From NCBI RefSeq assembly GCF_022965805.1, contig NC_133103.1:34009281-34073280 (forward strand): a stretch of 64,000 nucleotides of DNA. The letters are read 5' to 3'. The notes below the pieces were generated by a model. It did no database searches. It was given only the letters and a program-made list of their open reading frames with translations, and was not told the origin of the DNA. This stretch comes from Primulina eburnea (lineage: Eukaryota; Streptophyta; Magnoliopsida; Lamiales; Gesneriaceae). This document shows, piece after piece, positions 22,996-37,100 of this stretch. The position numbers were made by a program, and so were the translations under genes. The stretch's first letter is position 1. Each line of letters begins with the position of its first letter.

Positions 22996-24423
22996 GACAT
23001 TTCTATGTACTTTATTTTGGGGTTTCCTAGGACTAAGAAGGGGAGGGATTCTATTTTTGTTGTTGTGGATAGATTCTCTAAGATGGCACATTTTATAGCT
23101 TGTTATAAAACCGATGATGCTTCAAACATTGCGGATTTTTTCTTTAGAGAAGTCGTTAGGTTGCATGGCATGCCTAGGACTATTGTTTCTGGTCGCGATG
23201 TTAAATTCTTGAGTTACTTTTGGAAGACTTTATGGGCTAAACTTGGCACAAAATTGTTGTTTTCTACTACTTGTCATCCTCAAACGGATGGACAAACTGA
23301 AGTTTTCAATAGAACTTTGGGAACACTTTTGCGTGCTATTCTTAAAAAGAACTTGAATTGACATTTCGATGGACTTTATTTTGGGGTTGCCGAGGACTAA
23401 GAAGGGGAGTGATTCTATTTTGGTTGTTGTGGATAGATTCTCTAAGATGACACATTTTATAACTTGTCATAAAACCGATGATGCTTTAAAAATTTGGGAT
23501 TTGTTCTTTAGAGAAGCCGTTAGGTTGCATGGCATACCTAGGACTATTATTTCTGGTCGCGATGTTAAATTCTTGAGTTACTTTTGGAAGACTTCATGGG
23601 CTACTACTTGTCATCCTCAAACGGATGGACAAACTGAAGTTGTCAATAGAACTTTGGGAACACTTTTGCGTGCTATTATTAAAAAGAACTTAGATTGACA
23701 TTTCTATGGACTTTATTTTGGGGTTGCCTAGGACTAAGAAGGGGAGGGATTCTATTTTTGTTGTTGTGGATAGATTCTCTAAGATGGCACATTTTATAGC
23801 TTGTCATAAAACCGATGATGCTTCAAACATTGCGGATTTGTTATTTAGAGAAGTCGCTAGGTTGCATGGAATGCCTAGGACTATTGTTTGTGGTCGCGAT
23901 GTTAAATTCTTGAGTTACTTTTGGAATACTTTATGGGCTAAACTTGGCACAAAATTGTTGTGTTCTACTACTTGTCATCCTCAAACGGATGGACAAACTG
24001 AAGTTGTCAATAGAACTTTGGGAACACTTTTGCGTGCTATTCTTAAAAAGAACTTGGATTGACATTTCTATGGACTTTATTTTGGGGTTGCCTAGGACTA
24101 AGAAGGGGAGGGATTCTATTTTTGTTGTTGTGGATAGATTCTCTAAGATGGCACATTTTATAACTTGTCATAAAACCGATGATGCTTCAAACATAGCGGA
24201 TTTGTTCTTTAGAGAAGTCGTTAGGTTGCATGGCATGCCTAGGACTATTTTTCTGGTCGCGATGTTAAATACTTGAGTTACTTTTGGAATACTTTATGGG
24301 CTAAACTTGGCACAAAATTGTTGTTTTCTACTACTTGTCATCCTCAAACGGATGGACAAACTGAAGTTGTCAATAGAACTTTGGGAACACTTTTGCGTGC
24401 TATTATTAAAAAGAACTTGGATT

Positions 24424-27400
24424 GACATTTCTATGGACTTTATTTTGGGGTTGCCTAGGACTAAGAAGGGGAGGGATTCTATTTTTGTTGTTGTGGATAG
24501 ATTCTCTAAGATGGCACATTTTATAGCTTGTCATAAAACCGATGATGCTTTAAAAATTTGGGATTTGTTCTTTAGAGAAGCCGTTAGGTTGCATGGAATG
24601 CCTAGGACTATTATTTCTGGTCGCGATGTTAAATTCTTGAGTTACTTTTGGAAGACTTCATGGGCTACTACTTGTCATCCTCAAACGGATGGACAAACTG
24701 AAGTTGTCAATAGAACTTTGGGAACACTTTTGCGTGCTATTATTAAAAAGAACTTGGATTGACATTTCTATGGACTTTATTTTGGGGTTGCCTAGGACTA
24801 AGAAGGGGAGGGATTCTATTTTTGTTGTTGTGGATAGATTCTCTAAGATGGCACATTTTATAGCTTGTCATAAAACCGATGATGCTTCAAACATTGCGGA
24901 TTTGTTCTTTAGAGAAGTCGCTAGGTTGCATGGAATGCCTAGGACTATTGTTTCTGGTCGCGATGTTAAATTTTTGAGTTACTTTTGGAAGACTTTATGG
25001 GCTAAACTTGGCACAAAATTGTTGATTTCTACTACTTGTCATCCTCAAACGGATGGACAAACTGAAGTTGTTAATAGAACTTTGGGAACACTTTTGCGTG
25101 CTATTATTAAAAAGAACTTGGATTGACATTTCTATGGACTTTATTTTGGGGTTGCCTAGGACTAAGAAGGGGAGGGATTCTATTTTTGTTGTTGTGGATA
25201 GATTCTCTAAGATGGCACATTTTATAGCTTGTCATAAAACCGATGATGCTTCAAACATTGCGGATTTGTTCTTTAGAGAAATCGCTAGGTTGCATGGAAT
25301 GCCTAGGACTATTGTTTCTGGTCGCGATGTTAAATTTTTGAGTTACTTTTGGAATACTTTATGGGCTAAACTTGGCACAAAATTGTTGTTTTCTACTACT
25401 TGTCATCCTCAAACGGATGGACAAACTGAAGTTGTCAATAGAACTTTGGGAACACTTTTGCGTGCTATTCTTAAAAAGAACTTGGATTGACATTTCTATG
25501 GACTTTATTTTGGGGTTGCCTAGGACTAAGAAGGGGAGGGATTCTATTTTTGTTGTTGTGGATAGATTCTCTAAGATGGCAAATTTTATAACTTGTCATA
25601 AAACCGATGATGCTTCAAACATTGCGGATTTGTTCTTTAGAGAAATTGCTAGGTTGCATGGAATGCCAAGGACTATTGTTTCTGGTCGCGATGTTAAATT
25701 CTTGAGTTACTTTTGGAATACTTTATGGGCTAAACTTGGCACAAAATTGTTGTTTTCTACTACTTGTCATCCTCAAACGAATGGACAAACTGAAGTTGTC
25801 AATAGAACTTTGGGAACACTTTTGCGGGCTATTCTTAAAAAGAACTTGGATTGACATTTCTATGGACTTTATTTTGGGGTTGCCTAGGACTAAGAAGGGG
25901 AGGGATTCTATTTTTGTTGTTGTGGATAGATTCTCTAAGATGGCACATTTTATAGCTTGTCATAAAACCGATGATGCTTCAAACATTGCGGATTTGTTCT
26001 TTAGAGAAGTCGCTAGGTTGCATGGAATGCCAAGGACTATTGTTTCTGGTCGCGATGTTAAATTCTTGAGTTACTTTTGGAAGACTTTATGGGCTAAACT
26101 TGGCACAAAATTGTTGTTTTCTACTACTTGTCATCCTCAAACGGATTGACAAACTGAAGTTTTCAATAGAACTTTGGGAACACTTTTGCGTGCTATTCTT
26201 AAAAAGAACTTGGATTGACATTTCGATGGACTTTATTTTGGGGTTGCCGAGGACTAAGAAGGGGAGTGATTCTATTTTGGTTGTTGTGGATAGATTCTCT
26301 AAGATGACACATTTTATAGCTTGTCATAAAACCGATGATGCTTTAAAAATTTGGGATTTGTTCTTTAGAGAAGCCGTTAGGTTGCATGGCATGCCTAGGA
26401 CTATTATTTCTGGTCGCGATGTTAAATTCTTGAGTTACTTTTGGAAGACTTTATGGGCTACTACTTGTCATCCTCAAACGGATGGACAAACTGAAGTTGT
26501 CAATAGAACTTTGGGAACACTTTTGCGTGCTATTATTAAAAAGAACTTGGATTGACATTTCTATGGACTTTATTTTGGGGTTGCCTAGGACTAAGAAGGG
26601 GAGGGATTCTATTTTTGTTGTTGTGGATAGATTCTCTAAAATGTCACATTTTATAGCTTGTCATAAAACCGATGATGCTTCAAACATTGCGGATTTGTTC
26701 TTTAGAGAAGTCGCTAGGTTGCATGGAATGCCTAGGACTATTGTTTCTGGTCGCGATGTTAAATTTTTGAGTTACTTTTGGAAGACTTTATGGGCTAAAC
26801 TTGGCACAAAATTGTTGATTTCTACTACTTGTCATCCTCAAACGGATGGACAAACTGAAGTTGTTAATAGAACTTTGGGAACACTTTTGCGTGCTATTAT
26901 TAAAAAGAACTTGGATTGACATTTCTATGGACTTTATTTTGGGGTTGCCTAGGACTAAGAAGGGGAGGGATTCTATTTTTGTTGTTGTGGATAGATTCTC
27001 TAAAATGGCACATTTTATAGCTTGTCCTAAAACCGATGATGCTTCAAACATTGCGGATTTGTTCTTTAGAGAAATCGCTAGGTTGCAAGGAATGCCTAGG
27101 ACTATTGTTTCTGGTCACGATGTTAAATTCTTGAGTTACTTTTGGAATACTTTATGGGCTAAACTTGGCACAAAATTGTTGTTTTCTACTACTTGTCATC
27201 CTCAAACGGATGGACAAACTGAAGTTGTCAATAGAACTTTGGGAACACTTTTGCGTGCTATTCTTAAAAAGAACTTGGATTGACATTTCTATGGACTTTA
27301 TTTTGGGGTTGCCTAGGACTAAGAAGGGGAGGGATTCTATTTTTGTTGTTGTGGATAGATTCTCTAAGATGGCACATTTTATAGCTTGTCATAAAACCGA

Positions 27401-28010
27401 TGATGCTTTAAACATTGCGGATTTGTTCTTTAGAGAAGTCGCTAGGTTGCATGGAATGCCAATGACTATTGTTTCTGGTCGCGATGTTAAATTCTTGAGT
27501 TACTTTTGGAATACTTTATGGGCTAAACTTGGCACAAAATTGTTGTTTTCTACTACTTGTCATCCTCAAACGGATGGACAAACTGAAATTGTCAATAGAA
27601 TTTTGGGAACACTTTTGCATGCTATTCTTAAAAAGAACTTGGATTGACATTTCTATGGACTTTATTTTGGGGTTGCCTAGGACTAAGAAGGGGATGGATT
27701 CTATTTATTTTATTGTGGATAGATTCTCTAAGATGGCACATTTTATAGCTTGTTATAAAACCGATGATGCTTCAAACATTGCGGATTTTTTCTTTAGAGA
27801 AGTCGTTAGGTTGCATGGCATGCCAAGGACTATTGTTTCTGGTCGCGATGTTAAATTTTTGAGTTACTTTTGGAATACCTTATGGGCTAAACTTGGCACA
27901 AAATTGTTGTTTTCTACTACTTGTCAACCTCAAACGGATGGACAAACTGAAGTTGTCAATAGAACTTTGGGAACACTTTTGCGTGCTATTCTTAAAAAGA
28001 ACTTGGATTG
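24424..28010 (+). repeat. Five-monomer tandem duplication, period 1793 bp
   Basis: The block 24424-26217 is followed by a near copy at 26218-28010. Stop codons of corresponding units at 24762, 25126, 25490 and 25854 recur at 26555, 26919, 27283 and 27647, each 1793 bp later. Each copy holds one 337-bp unit marked by GCTTTAAAAATTTGGG and a 27-bp deletion plus four units of about 364 bp. Confidence 0.82.
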
Positions 28011-28699
28011 ACATTTCTATGGACTTTATTTTGGGGTTGCCTAGGACTAAGACGGGGAGGGATTCTATTTTTGTTGTTGTGGATAGATTCTCTAAGATGG
28101 CACATTTTATAACTTGTCATAAAACCGATGATGCTTCAAACATTGCGGATTTGTTCTTTAGAGAAGTCGCTAGGTTGCATGGAATGCCAAGGACTATTGT
28201 TTCTGGTCGCGATGTTAAATTCTTGAGTTACTTTTGGAATACTTTATGGGCTAAACTTGGCACAAAATTGTTGTTTTCTACTACTTGTCATCCTCAAACG
28301 GATGGACAAACTGAAGTTGTCAATAGAACTTTGGGAACACTTTTGCGTGCTATTCTTAAAAGAACTTGGATTGACATTTCTATGGACTTTATTTTGGGGT
28401 TGCCTAGGACTAAGAAGGGGATGGATTCTATTTTTGTTGTTGTGGATAGATTCTCTAAGATGGCACATTTTATAGCTTGTTATAAAACCGATGATGCTTC
28501 AAACATTGCGGATTTTTTCTTTAGAGAAGTCGTTAGGTTGCATGGCATGCCTAGGACTATTGTTTCTGGTCGCGATGTTAAATTTTTGAGTTACTTTTGG
28601 AATACTTTATGGGCTAAACTTGGCACAAAATTGTTGTTTTCTACTACTTGTCATCCTCAAACGGATGAACAAACTGAAGTTGTCAATAGAATTTTGTGA
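27893..28699 (+). pseudogene. Fused two-unit frame across a 363-bp monomer
   Basis: A one-base loss near 28360 (CTTAAAAGAACTTGG in place of CTTAAAAAGAACTTGG) makes the monomer divisible by three. Two integrase copies then read through as a 268-codon frame. Both have Gly at the second catalytic position. It shows how single indels change coding linkage; expression is not suggested. Confidence 0.7.
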
Positions 28700-28933
28700 A
28701 CACTTTTGCGTGCTATTCTTAAAAAGAACTTGGATTGACATTTCTATGGACTTTATTTTGGGGTTGCCTAGGACTAAGAAGGGGAGGGATTCTATTTTTG
28801 TTGTTGTGGATAGATATTCTAAGATGGCACATTTTATAGCTTGTCATAAAACCGATGAAGCTTCAAACATTGCGGATTTGTTCTTTAGAGAAGTCGCTAG
28901 GTTGCAAGGAATGCCTAGGACTATTGTTTCTGG

Positions 28934-31101
28934 TGTTAGAGTAGGTGCCCGTCGAGCCAAGTGTTGGCCGAGTGTTCACGATGAAACTCTATGTATAAAC
29001 GATCTTTATTTTAATAATATTTGAATTTATTATATTGGCGCATCTTTATCTGTATACCCATACTAGTTGCATAGATAAAGTCCTTGAATATACAAATAGT
29101 AGAAAGAATATGAGATGCTCATATGATGAGTATCATGAAACTCATATTTGGAATACTGTATATTCTAAACGGTTCCTAGTCGATTCAGCCGCCACTAAGA
29201 AGGATATAGGCCGCTCGAGTTAGAGACTAGTATCTGCGATGTGAGTACCATGTCTCATTGGTAGGGGACATTGTGATGTCCGAACATGCAGATAGGTGCT
29301 CCTTGTAGAGTGCACTGAACAACCCTCCATAAAAGGACTTTCCAAGTGGTTCTCACTTATCGAGTGGAATAGTCCTAGTTTATGGTTGTACACCATTAGT
29401 CCTTATGACCCGGGACAACATTGAGACTCTATGTGCTAGAATTACACTTTGGCTTGTTTACCGACTCTCATGGGGTCATCAGGTGGCAAGGTTGGGTGTT
29501 CTGTCGAAACATATAGGAGTCGATGCATTGTAGTCGGGGATTCACCGCTTACCTTCGGGTATGGATATCCTATGTGTTCTCATGTGTATGTAGATTGAAA
29601 TCTCTGATCAGAGTATGGGGGTAATTATGAAAGGGGTTTCATAGATTACACCATCGATGCAACTACAACATGACACATAGTATCGATTCATTGACAACTC
29701 TCGATAAACCAATGGTTGTCGAATCGGTCGATATATATGAGTTGAAGGGACCGTACTGTACGCTAACCATAATTGAATGGTTCTTGCAGGCACTATCATT
29801 TGATACCTAGGGAATCATATAAGCGATGTTGCTAGGCGTTTAACATGATTCGTTGGGTGCTATCAGACTTGAGTTCTGACGTTCTTGTTATCAAGGAGTT
29901 GATAAGTAAGAATGGAGCAATTGGGGTATGCTCAAATAAGGACATGTTTAGTCCGAATCACATGGAGATGTGAACCCACGGCTAGTTGTATCAATGAACC
30001 ATTGAGGGCCACACAAGTGCTGGCTTTCTAGATCCCGTTGAGAAGTAAAAAATAATTCAATGTGTTGAACGACTTATAAATGAGTTTATAAGTGTAAGGA
30101 AAAATAGAAGTATGACTTCTATGAGAGAAATGTAAATTTTAATTTATGGAAGTGTTCCTAAAATAAAATTTGGCCAATTGAATAATGTATTTGAAAATTG
30201 TGATTTTCATAAACATTATTATGGACTAAATTAAATTAATTCAAATGTTGAATTAATTAAACACTAGTGGACCTAGTAGAGTCCAAATAATTAAATTAAT
30301 TCAAGTGTTGAATTAATTAAATTATATTGAGTCTTGTAGAGCTCAATTTAAATTAATTATTTAACTAGTGGGACTTGGGTAAATTCAAGTAATGTTTAAT
30401 TAGTCTAAAATATGTTTGAGATAATTAAATTTAGTCCATGGTTTTTATTTTGATAATAAACCATATAATATGCATGCATGAGAGGTGAAGGGTTGGAGAC
30501 AACTTTTGCAACTATCAAGGCTTGGCATGCTACTTTTGTCTCTACTTTTTGCAAGACCAAGACAAGTCTCCCTTCTCCCCATTGATACATACAATGGCCG
30601 AAATATTGATGCATAATTCTCTCAAGTTTTCTCTCAATTTTTCTCTTCAAGTGTTGAGGAAGAAAAATACTTCTCCTTGAAAAATCCTTTTATTTTTCTA
30701 GTGCAAAATAAAAGGGGTTCTAGTTTGCTAGTGGTGGGCCTAATTTTGAAGGAAAGATTCAAGAACAAGGTGAAGCTTGTAGATTGTCTTGCCATCAAGA
30801 GCTTAGTTGTATGTCAACTAAGTTGGAGCCATCATCAACCTCAAGAGGTTGATAGGTAACTATTTCTAAACACACTATGATTGTCATTTTGGTGTTTTAT
30901 TGTATTTCCTACACAAATCTATGGTGGCCGAAATATATATGCTAAAATCGAAATTTTTGAGCTTCCGTTGCGCTTCCGGTCACCGTAACCGATCCCCTTT
31001 CAAGTGGTATCCGAGCTATGGTTACGTTTTTGTGTAGCAAATACAAGATATTATGTTGAGATCGATTTCTAACCGCATGAGTGTATTTTTTGCAACAAAA
31101 T
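28934..31101 (+). mobile_element. Ty1/copia LTR (2069 bp) plus truncated leader
   Basis: It starts TGTTAGAGTAGG at 28934 and closely follows the copia LTR at 39475-41546. The LTR ends CTTTCA at 31002 and is followed by a primer-like TGGTATCCGAGC (31005-31016) and about 85 bp of leader. It stops at about 31101 in satellite. The left flank stops within the IVSG codons (TTTCTGG) while the right flank resumes upstream in the monomer (ACCGATGATGC), so no target duplication exists. It is a truncated 5' end left by deletion or recombination, not a simple solo LTR. Confidence 0.88.
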
Positions 31102-34100
31102 ACCGATGATGCTTCAAACATTGCAGATTTTTTCTTTAGAGAAGTCGTTAGGTTGCATGGCATGCCTAGGACTATTGTTTCTGGTCGCGATGTTAAATTT
31201 TTGAGTTACTTTCGGAATACATTATGGGCTAAACTTGGCACAAAATTGTTGTTTTCTACTACTTGTCATCCTCAAACGGATGTACAAACTGAAGTTGTCA
31301 ATAGAACTTTGGGAACACTTTTGCGAGCTCTTCTTAAAAAGAACTTGGATTGACATTTCTATGGACTTTATTTTGGGGTTGCCTAGGACTAAGAAGGGGA
31401 TGGATTCTATTTTTGTTGCTGTGGATAGATTCTCTAAGATGGCACATTTTATAGCTTGTTATAAAACCAATGATGCTTCAAAATTGCGGATTTGTTCTTT
31501 AGAGAAGTCGCTAGGTTGCATGGAATACCTAGGACTATTGTTTCTGGTCGCGATGTTAAATTCTTGAGTTACTTTTTGAATACTTTATGGGCTAAACTTG
31601 GCACAAAATTGTTGTTTTCTACTACTTGTCATCCTCAAACGGATGGACAAACTGAAGTTTTCAATAGAACTTTGGGAACACTTTTGTGTGCTATTCTTAA
31701 AAAGAACTTGGATTGACATTTCGATGGACTTTATTTTGGGGTTGCCGAGGACTAAGAAGGGGAGTGATTCTATTTTGGTTGTTGTGGATAGATTCTCTAA
31801 GATGACACATTTTATAGCTTGTCATAAAACCGATTATGCTTTAAAAATTTGGGATTTGTTGTTTAGAGAAGTCGTTAGGTTGCATGGCATGCCTAGGACT
31901 ATTATTTCTGGTCGCGATGTTAAATTCTTGAGTTACTTTTGGAAGACTTTATGGGCTACTACTTGTGATCCTCAAACGGATGGACAAACTGAAGTTGTCA
32001 ATAGAACTTTGGGAACACTTTTGCGTGCTATTTTTAAAAAGAACTTGGATTGACATTTCTATGGACTTTATTTTGGGGTTGCCTAGGACTAAGAAGGGGA
32101 GGGATTCTATTTTTGTTGTTGTGGATAGATTCTCTAAGATGGCACATTTTATAGCTTGTCATAAAACCGATGATGCTTCAAACATTGCGGATTTCTTCTT
32201 TAGAGAAGTCGCTAGGTTGCATGGAATGCCTAGGACTATTGTTTCTGGTCGCGATGTTAAATTCTTGAGTTACTTTTGGAATACTTTATGGGCTAAACTT
32301 GGCACAAAATTGTTGTTTTCTACTACTTGTCATCCTCAAACGGATGGACAAACTGAAGTTGTCAATAGAACTTTGGGAACACTTTTGCGTGCTATTCTTA
32401 AAAAGAACTTGGATTGACATTTCTATGGACTTTATTTTGGGGTTGCCTAGGACTAAGAAGGGGAGGGATTCTATTTTTGTTGTTGTGGATAGATTCTCTA
32501 AGATGGCACATTTTATAACTTGTCATAAAACCGATGATGCTTCAAACATTGCGGATTTGTTCTTTAGAGAAGTTGCTAGGTTGCATGGAATGCCAAGGAC
32601 TATTGTTTCTGGTCGCGATGTTAAATTCTTGAGTTACTTTTGGAATACTTTATGGGCTAAACTTGGCACAAAATTGTTGTTTTCTACTACTTGTCATCCT
32701 CAAACGGATGGACAAACTGAAGTTGTCAATAGAACTTTGGGAACACTTTTGCGTGCTATTCTTAAAAAGAACTTGGATTGACATTTCTATGGACTTTATT
32801 TTGGGGTTGCCTAGGACTAAGAAGGGGAAGGATTCTATTTTTGTTGTTGTGGATAGATTCTCTAAGATGGCACATTTTATAGCTTGTCATAAAACCGATG
32901 ATGATTCAAACATTGCGGATTTGTTCTTTAGAGAAGTCGCTAGGTTGCATGGAATGCCAAGGACTATTGTTTCTGGTCGCGATGTTAAATTCTTGAGTTA
33001 CTTTTGGAATACTTTATGGGCTAAACTTGGGACAAAATTGTTATTTTCTACTACTTGTCATCCTCAAACGGATTGACAAACTGAAATTGTCAATAGAACT
33101 TTGGGAACACTTTTGCATGCTATTCTTAAAAAGAACTTGGATTGATATTTCTATGGACTTTATTTTTGGGTTGCCTAGGACTAAGAAGGGGATGGATTCT
33201 ATTTTTGTTGTTGTGGATAGATTCTCTAAGATGGCACATTTTATAGCTTGTTATAAAACCGATGATGCTTCAAACATTGCGGATTTTTTCTCTAGAGAAA
33301 TCGCTAGGTTGCATGGCATGCCTAGGACTATTGTTTCTGGTCGCGATGTTAAATTTTTGAGTTACTTTTGGAATACCTTATGGGCTAAACTTGGCACAAA
33401 ATTGTTGTTTTCTACTAGTTGTCATCCTCAAACGGATGGACAAACTGAAGTTGTCAATAGAACTTTGCGAACACTTTTGCGTGCTATTCTTAAAAAGAAC
33501 TTGGATTGACATTTCTATGGACTTTATTTTGGGGTTGCCTAGGACTAAGACGGGGAGGGATTCTATTTTTGTTGTTGTGGATAGATTCTCTAAGATGGCA
33601 CATTTTATAACTTGTCATAAAACCGATGATGCTTCAAACATGGCGGATTTGTTCTTTAGAGAAGTCGCTAGGTTGCATGGAATGCCAAGGACTATTGTTT
33701 CTGGTCGCGATGTTAAATTCTTGAGTTACTTTTGGAATACTTTATGGGCTAAACTTGGCACAAAATTGTTGTTTTCTACTACTTGTCATCCTCAAACGGA
33801 TGGACAAACTGAAGTTGTCAATAGAACTTTTGGAACACTTTTGCGTGCTATTCTTAAATAGAACTTGGATTGACATTTCTGTGGACTTTATTTTGGTGTT
33901 TCCTAAGACTAAGAAGGGGATGGATTCTATTTTTGTTGTTGTGGATAGATTCTCTAAGATGGCACATTTTATAGCTTGTTATAAAACCGATGATGCTTCA
34001 AACATTGCGGATTTTTCTTTAGAGAAGTCGTTAGGTTGCATGGCATGCCTAGGACTATTGTTTCTGGTCGCGATGTTAAATTTTTGAGTTACTTTTGGAA

Positions 34101-37100
34101 TACCTTATGGGCTAAACTTGGCACAAAATTGTTGTTTTCTACTACTTGTCATCCTCAAACGGATGGACAAACTGAAGTTGTCAATAGAACTTTGGGAACA
34201 CTTTTGCGTGCTATTCTTAAAAAGAACTTGGATTGACATTTCTATGGACTTTATTTTGGGGTTGCCTAGGACTAAGACGGGGAGGGATTCTATTTTTGTT
34301 GTTGTGGATAGATTCTCTAAGATGGCACATTTTATAACTTGTCATAAAACCCATGATGCTTCAAACATTGCGGATTTGTTCTTTAGAGAAGTCGCTAGGT
34401 TGCATGGAATGCCAAGGACTATTGTTTCTGGTCGCGATGTTAAATTCTTGAGTTACTTTTGGAATACTTTATGGGCTAAACTTGGCACAAAATTGTTGTT
34501 TTCTACTACTTGTCATCCTCAAACGGATGGACAAACTGAAGTTGTCAATAGAACTTTTGGAACACTTTTGCGTGCTATTCTTAAAAAGAACTTGGATTTA
34601 CATTTCTATGGACTTTATTTTGGGGTTGCCTAGGACTAAAATGGGATGGATTCTATTTTAGTTGTTGTGGATAGATTCTCTAAGATGGCACATTTTATAG
34701 CTTGTTATAAAACCGATAATGCTTCAAACATTGCGGATTTTTTCTTTAGAGAAGTCGTTAGGTTGCATTGCATGCCTAGGACTATTGTTTCTGGTCGCGA
34801 TGTTAAATTTTTGAGTTACTTTTGGAATACTTTATGGGCTAAACTTTGCACAAAATTGTTGTTTTCTACTACTTGTCATCCTCAAACGGATGAACAAACT
34901 GAAGTTGTCAATAGAACTTTGTGAACACTTTTGCGTGCTATTCTTAAAAAGAACTTGGATTGACATTTCTATGAACTTTATTTTGGGGTTGCCTAGGACT
35001 AAGAAGGGGAGGGATTCTATTTTTTTTGTTGTGGATAGATTCTCTAAGATGGCACATTTTATAGCTTGTCATAAAACCGATGATGCTTCAAACATTGCGG
35101 ATTTGTTCTTTAGAAAAGTCGCTAGGTTGCATGGAATGCATAGGACTATTGTTTCTGGTCGTGATGTTAAATTCTTGAGTTACTTTTGGAATACTTTATG
35201 GGCTAAACTTGGCACAAAATTGTTGTTTTCTACTACTTGTCATCCTCAAACGGATGGACAAACTGAAGTTGTCAATAGAACTTTGGGAACACTTTTTCGT
35301 GCTATTCTTAAAAAGAACTTGGATTGACATTTCTATGGACTTTATTTTGGGGTTGCCTAGGACTAAGAAGGAGAGGGATTCTATTTTTGTTGTTGTGGAT
35401 AGATTCTCTAAGATGGCACATTTTATAGCTTGTCATAAAACCGATGATGCTTCAAACATTGCGGATTTGTTCTTTAGAGAAGTCGCTAGGTTGCATGGAA
35501 TGCCTAGGACTATTGTTTCTGGTCGCGATGTTAAATTCTTGAGTTACTTTTGGAAGACTTTATGGTCTAAACTTGGCACAAAATTGTTGTTTTCTACTAC
35601 TTGTCATCCTCAAACGGATGGACAAACTGAAGTTGTCAATAGAACTTTAGGAACACTTTTGCGTGCTATTCTTAAAAAGAACTTGGATTGACATTTCTAT
35701 GGACTTTATTTTGGGGTTGCCTAGGACTAAGAAGGGGAGGGATTCTATTTTTGTTGTTGTGGATAGATTCTCTAAGATGGCACATTTCATAGCTTGTCAT
35801 AAAACCGATGATGCTTCAAACATTGCGGATTTGTTCTTTAGAAAAGTCGCTAGGTTGCATGGAATGCATAGGACTATTGTTTCTGGTCGTGATGTTAAAT
35901 TCTTGAGTTACTTTTGGAATACTTTATGGGCTAAACTTGGCACAAAATTGTTGTTTTCTACTACTTGTCATCCTCAAACGGATGGACAAACTGAAGTTGT
36001 CAATAGAACTTTGGGAACACTTTTGCGTGCTATTCTTAAAAAGAACTTGGATTGACATTTCTATGGACTTTATTTTGGGGTTGCCTAGGACTAAGAAGGA
36101 GTGGGATTCTATTTTTGTTGTTGTGGATAGATTCTCTAAGATGGCACATTTTATAGCTTGTCATAAAACCGATGATGCTTCAAACATTGCGGATTTGTTC
36201 TTTAGAGAAGTCGCTAGGTTGCATGGAATGCCTAGGACTATTGTTTCTGGTCGCGATGTTAAATTCTTGAGTTACTTTTGGAAGACTTTATGGGCTAAAC
36301 TTGGCACAAAATTGTTGTTTTCTACTACTTGTCATCCTCAAACGGATGGACAAACTGAAGTTTTCAATAGAACTTTGGGAACACTTTTGCGTGCTATTCT
36401 TAAAAAGAACTTGGATTGACATTTCGATGGACTTTATTTTGGGGTTGCCGAGGACTAAGAAGGGGAGTGATTTTATTTTGGTTGTTGTGGATAGATTCTC
36501 TAAGATGACACATTTTATAGCTTGTCATAAAACCGATGATGCTTCAAACATTGCGGATTTGTTCTTTAGAGAAGTCGCTAGGTTGCATGGAATGCCTAGG
36601 ACTATTGTTTCTGGTCGCGATGTTAAATTCTTGAGTTACTTTTGGAAAACTTTATGGGCTAAACTTGGCCCAAAATTGTTGTTTTCTACTACTTGTCATC
36701 CTCAAACGGATGGACAAACTGAAGTTTTCAATAGAACTTTGGGAACACTTTTGCGTGCTATTCTTAAAAAGAACTTGGATTGACATTTCGATGGACTTTA
36801 TTTTGGGGTTGCCGAGGACTAAGAAGGGGAGTGATTTTATTTTGGTTGTTGTGGATAGATTCTCTAAGATGACACATTTTATACCTTGTCATAAAACCGA
36901 TGATGCTTTAAACATTGCGGATTTGTTCTTTAGAGAAGTCGTTAGGTTGCTTGGCATGCCTAGGACTATTATTTCTGGTCGCGATGTTAAATTCTTGAGT
37001 TACTTTTGGAAGACTTTATGGGCTAAACTTGGCACAAAATTGTTGATTTCTACTACTTGTCATCCTCAAACGGATGGACAAACTGAAGTTGTCAATAGAA

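Larger units (their letters stand above)
17847..28933 (+). repeat. Integrase-derived 364-bp satellite, block 3 (plus)
   Basis: About 30 units on the plus strand, the longest uninterrupted block. Units from about 19100 onward are very uniform and mostly keep an open integrase frame. The first ~900 bp after the gap contain many single-base indels. Subfamilies include GTCGATAGG units (near 19510, 19880, 22430 and 22790), TTTTTTC units (20227, 23128) and 337-bp units with a 27-bp deletion (near 23600, 24660 and 26455). The block is broken at 28933 inside the IVSG codons by a copia LTR. Confidence 0.97.

Noticed and set aside
29035..29223. 62-codon frame repeated at 39576 and 47459
   Set aside because: Copied with the copia LTR; no recognisable domain or start context.
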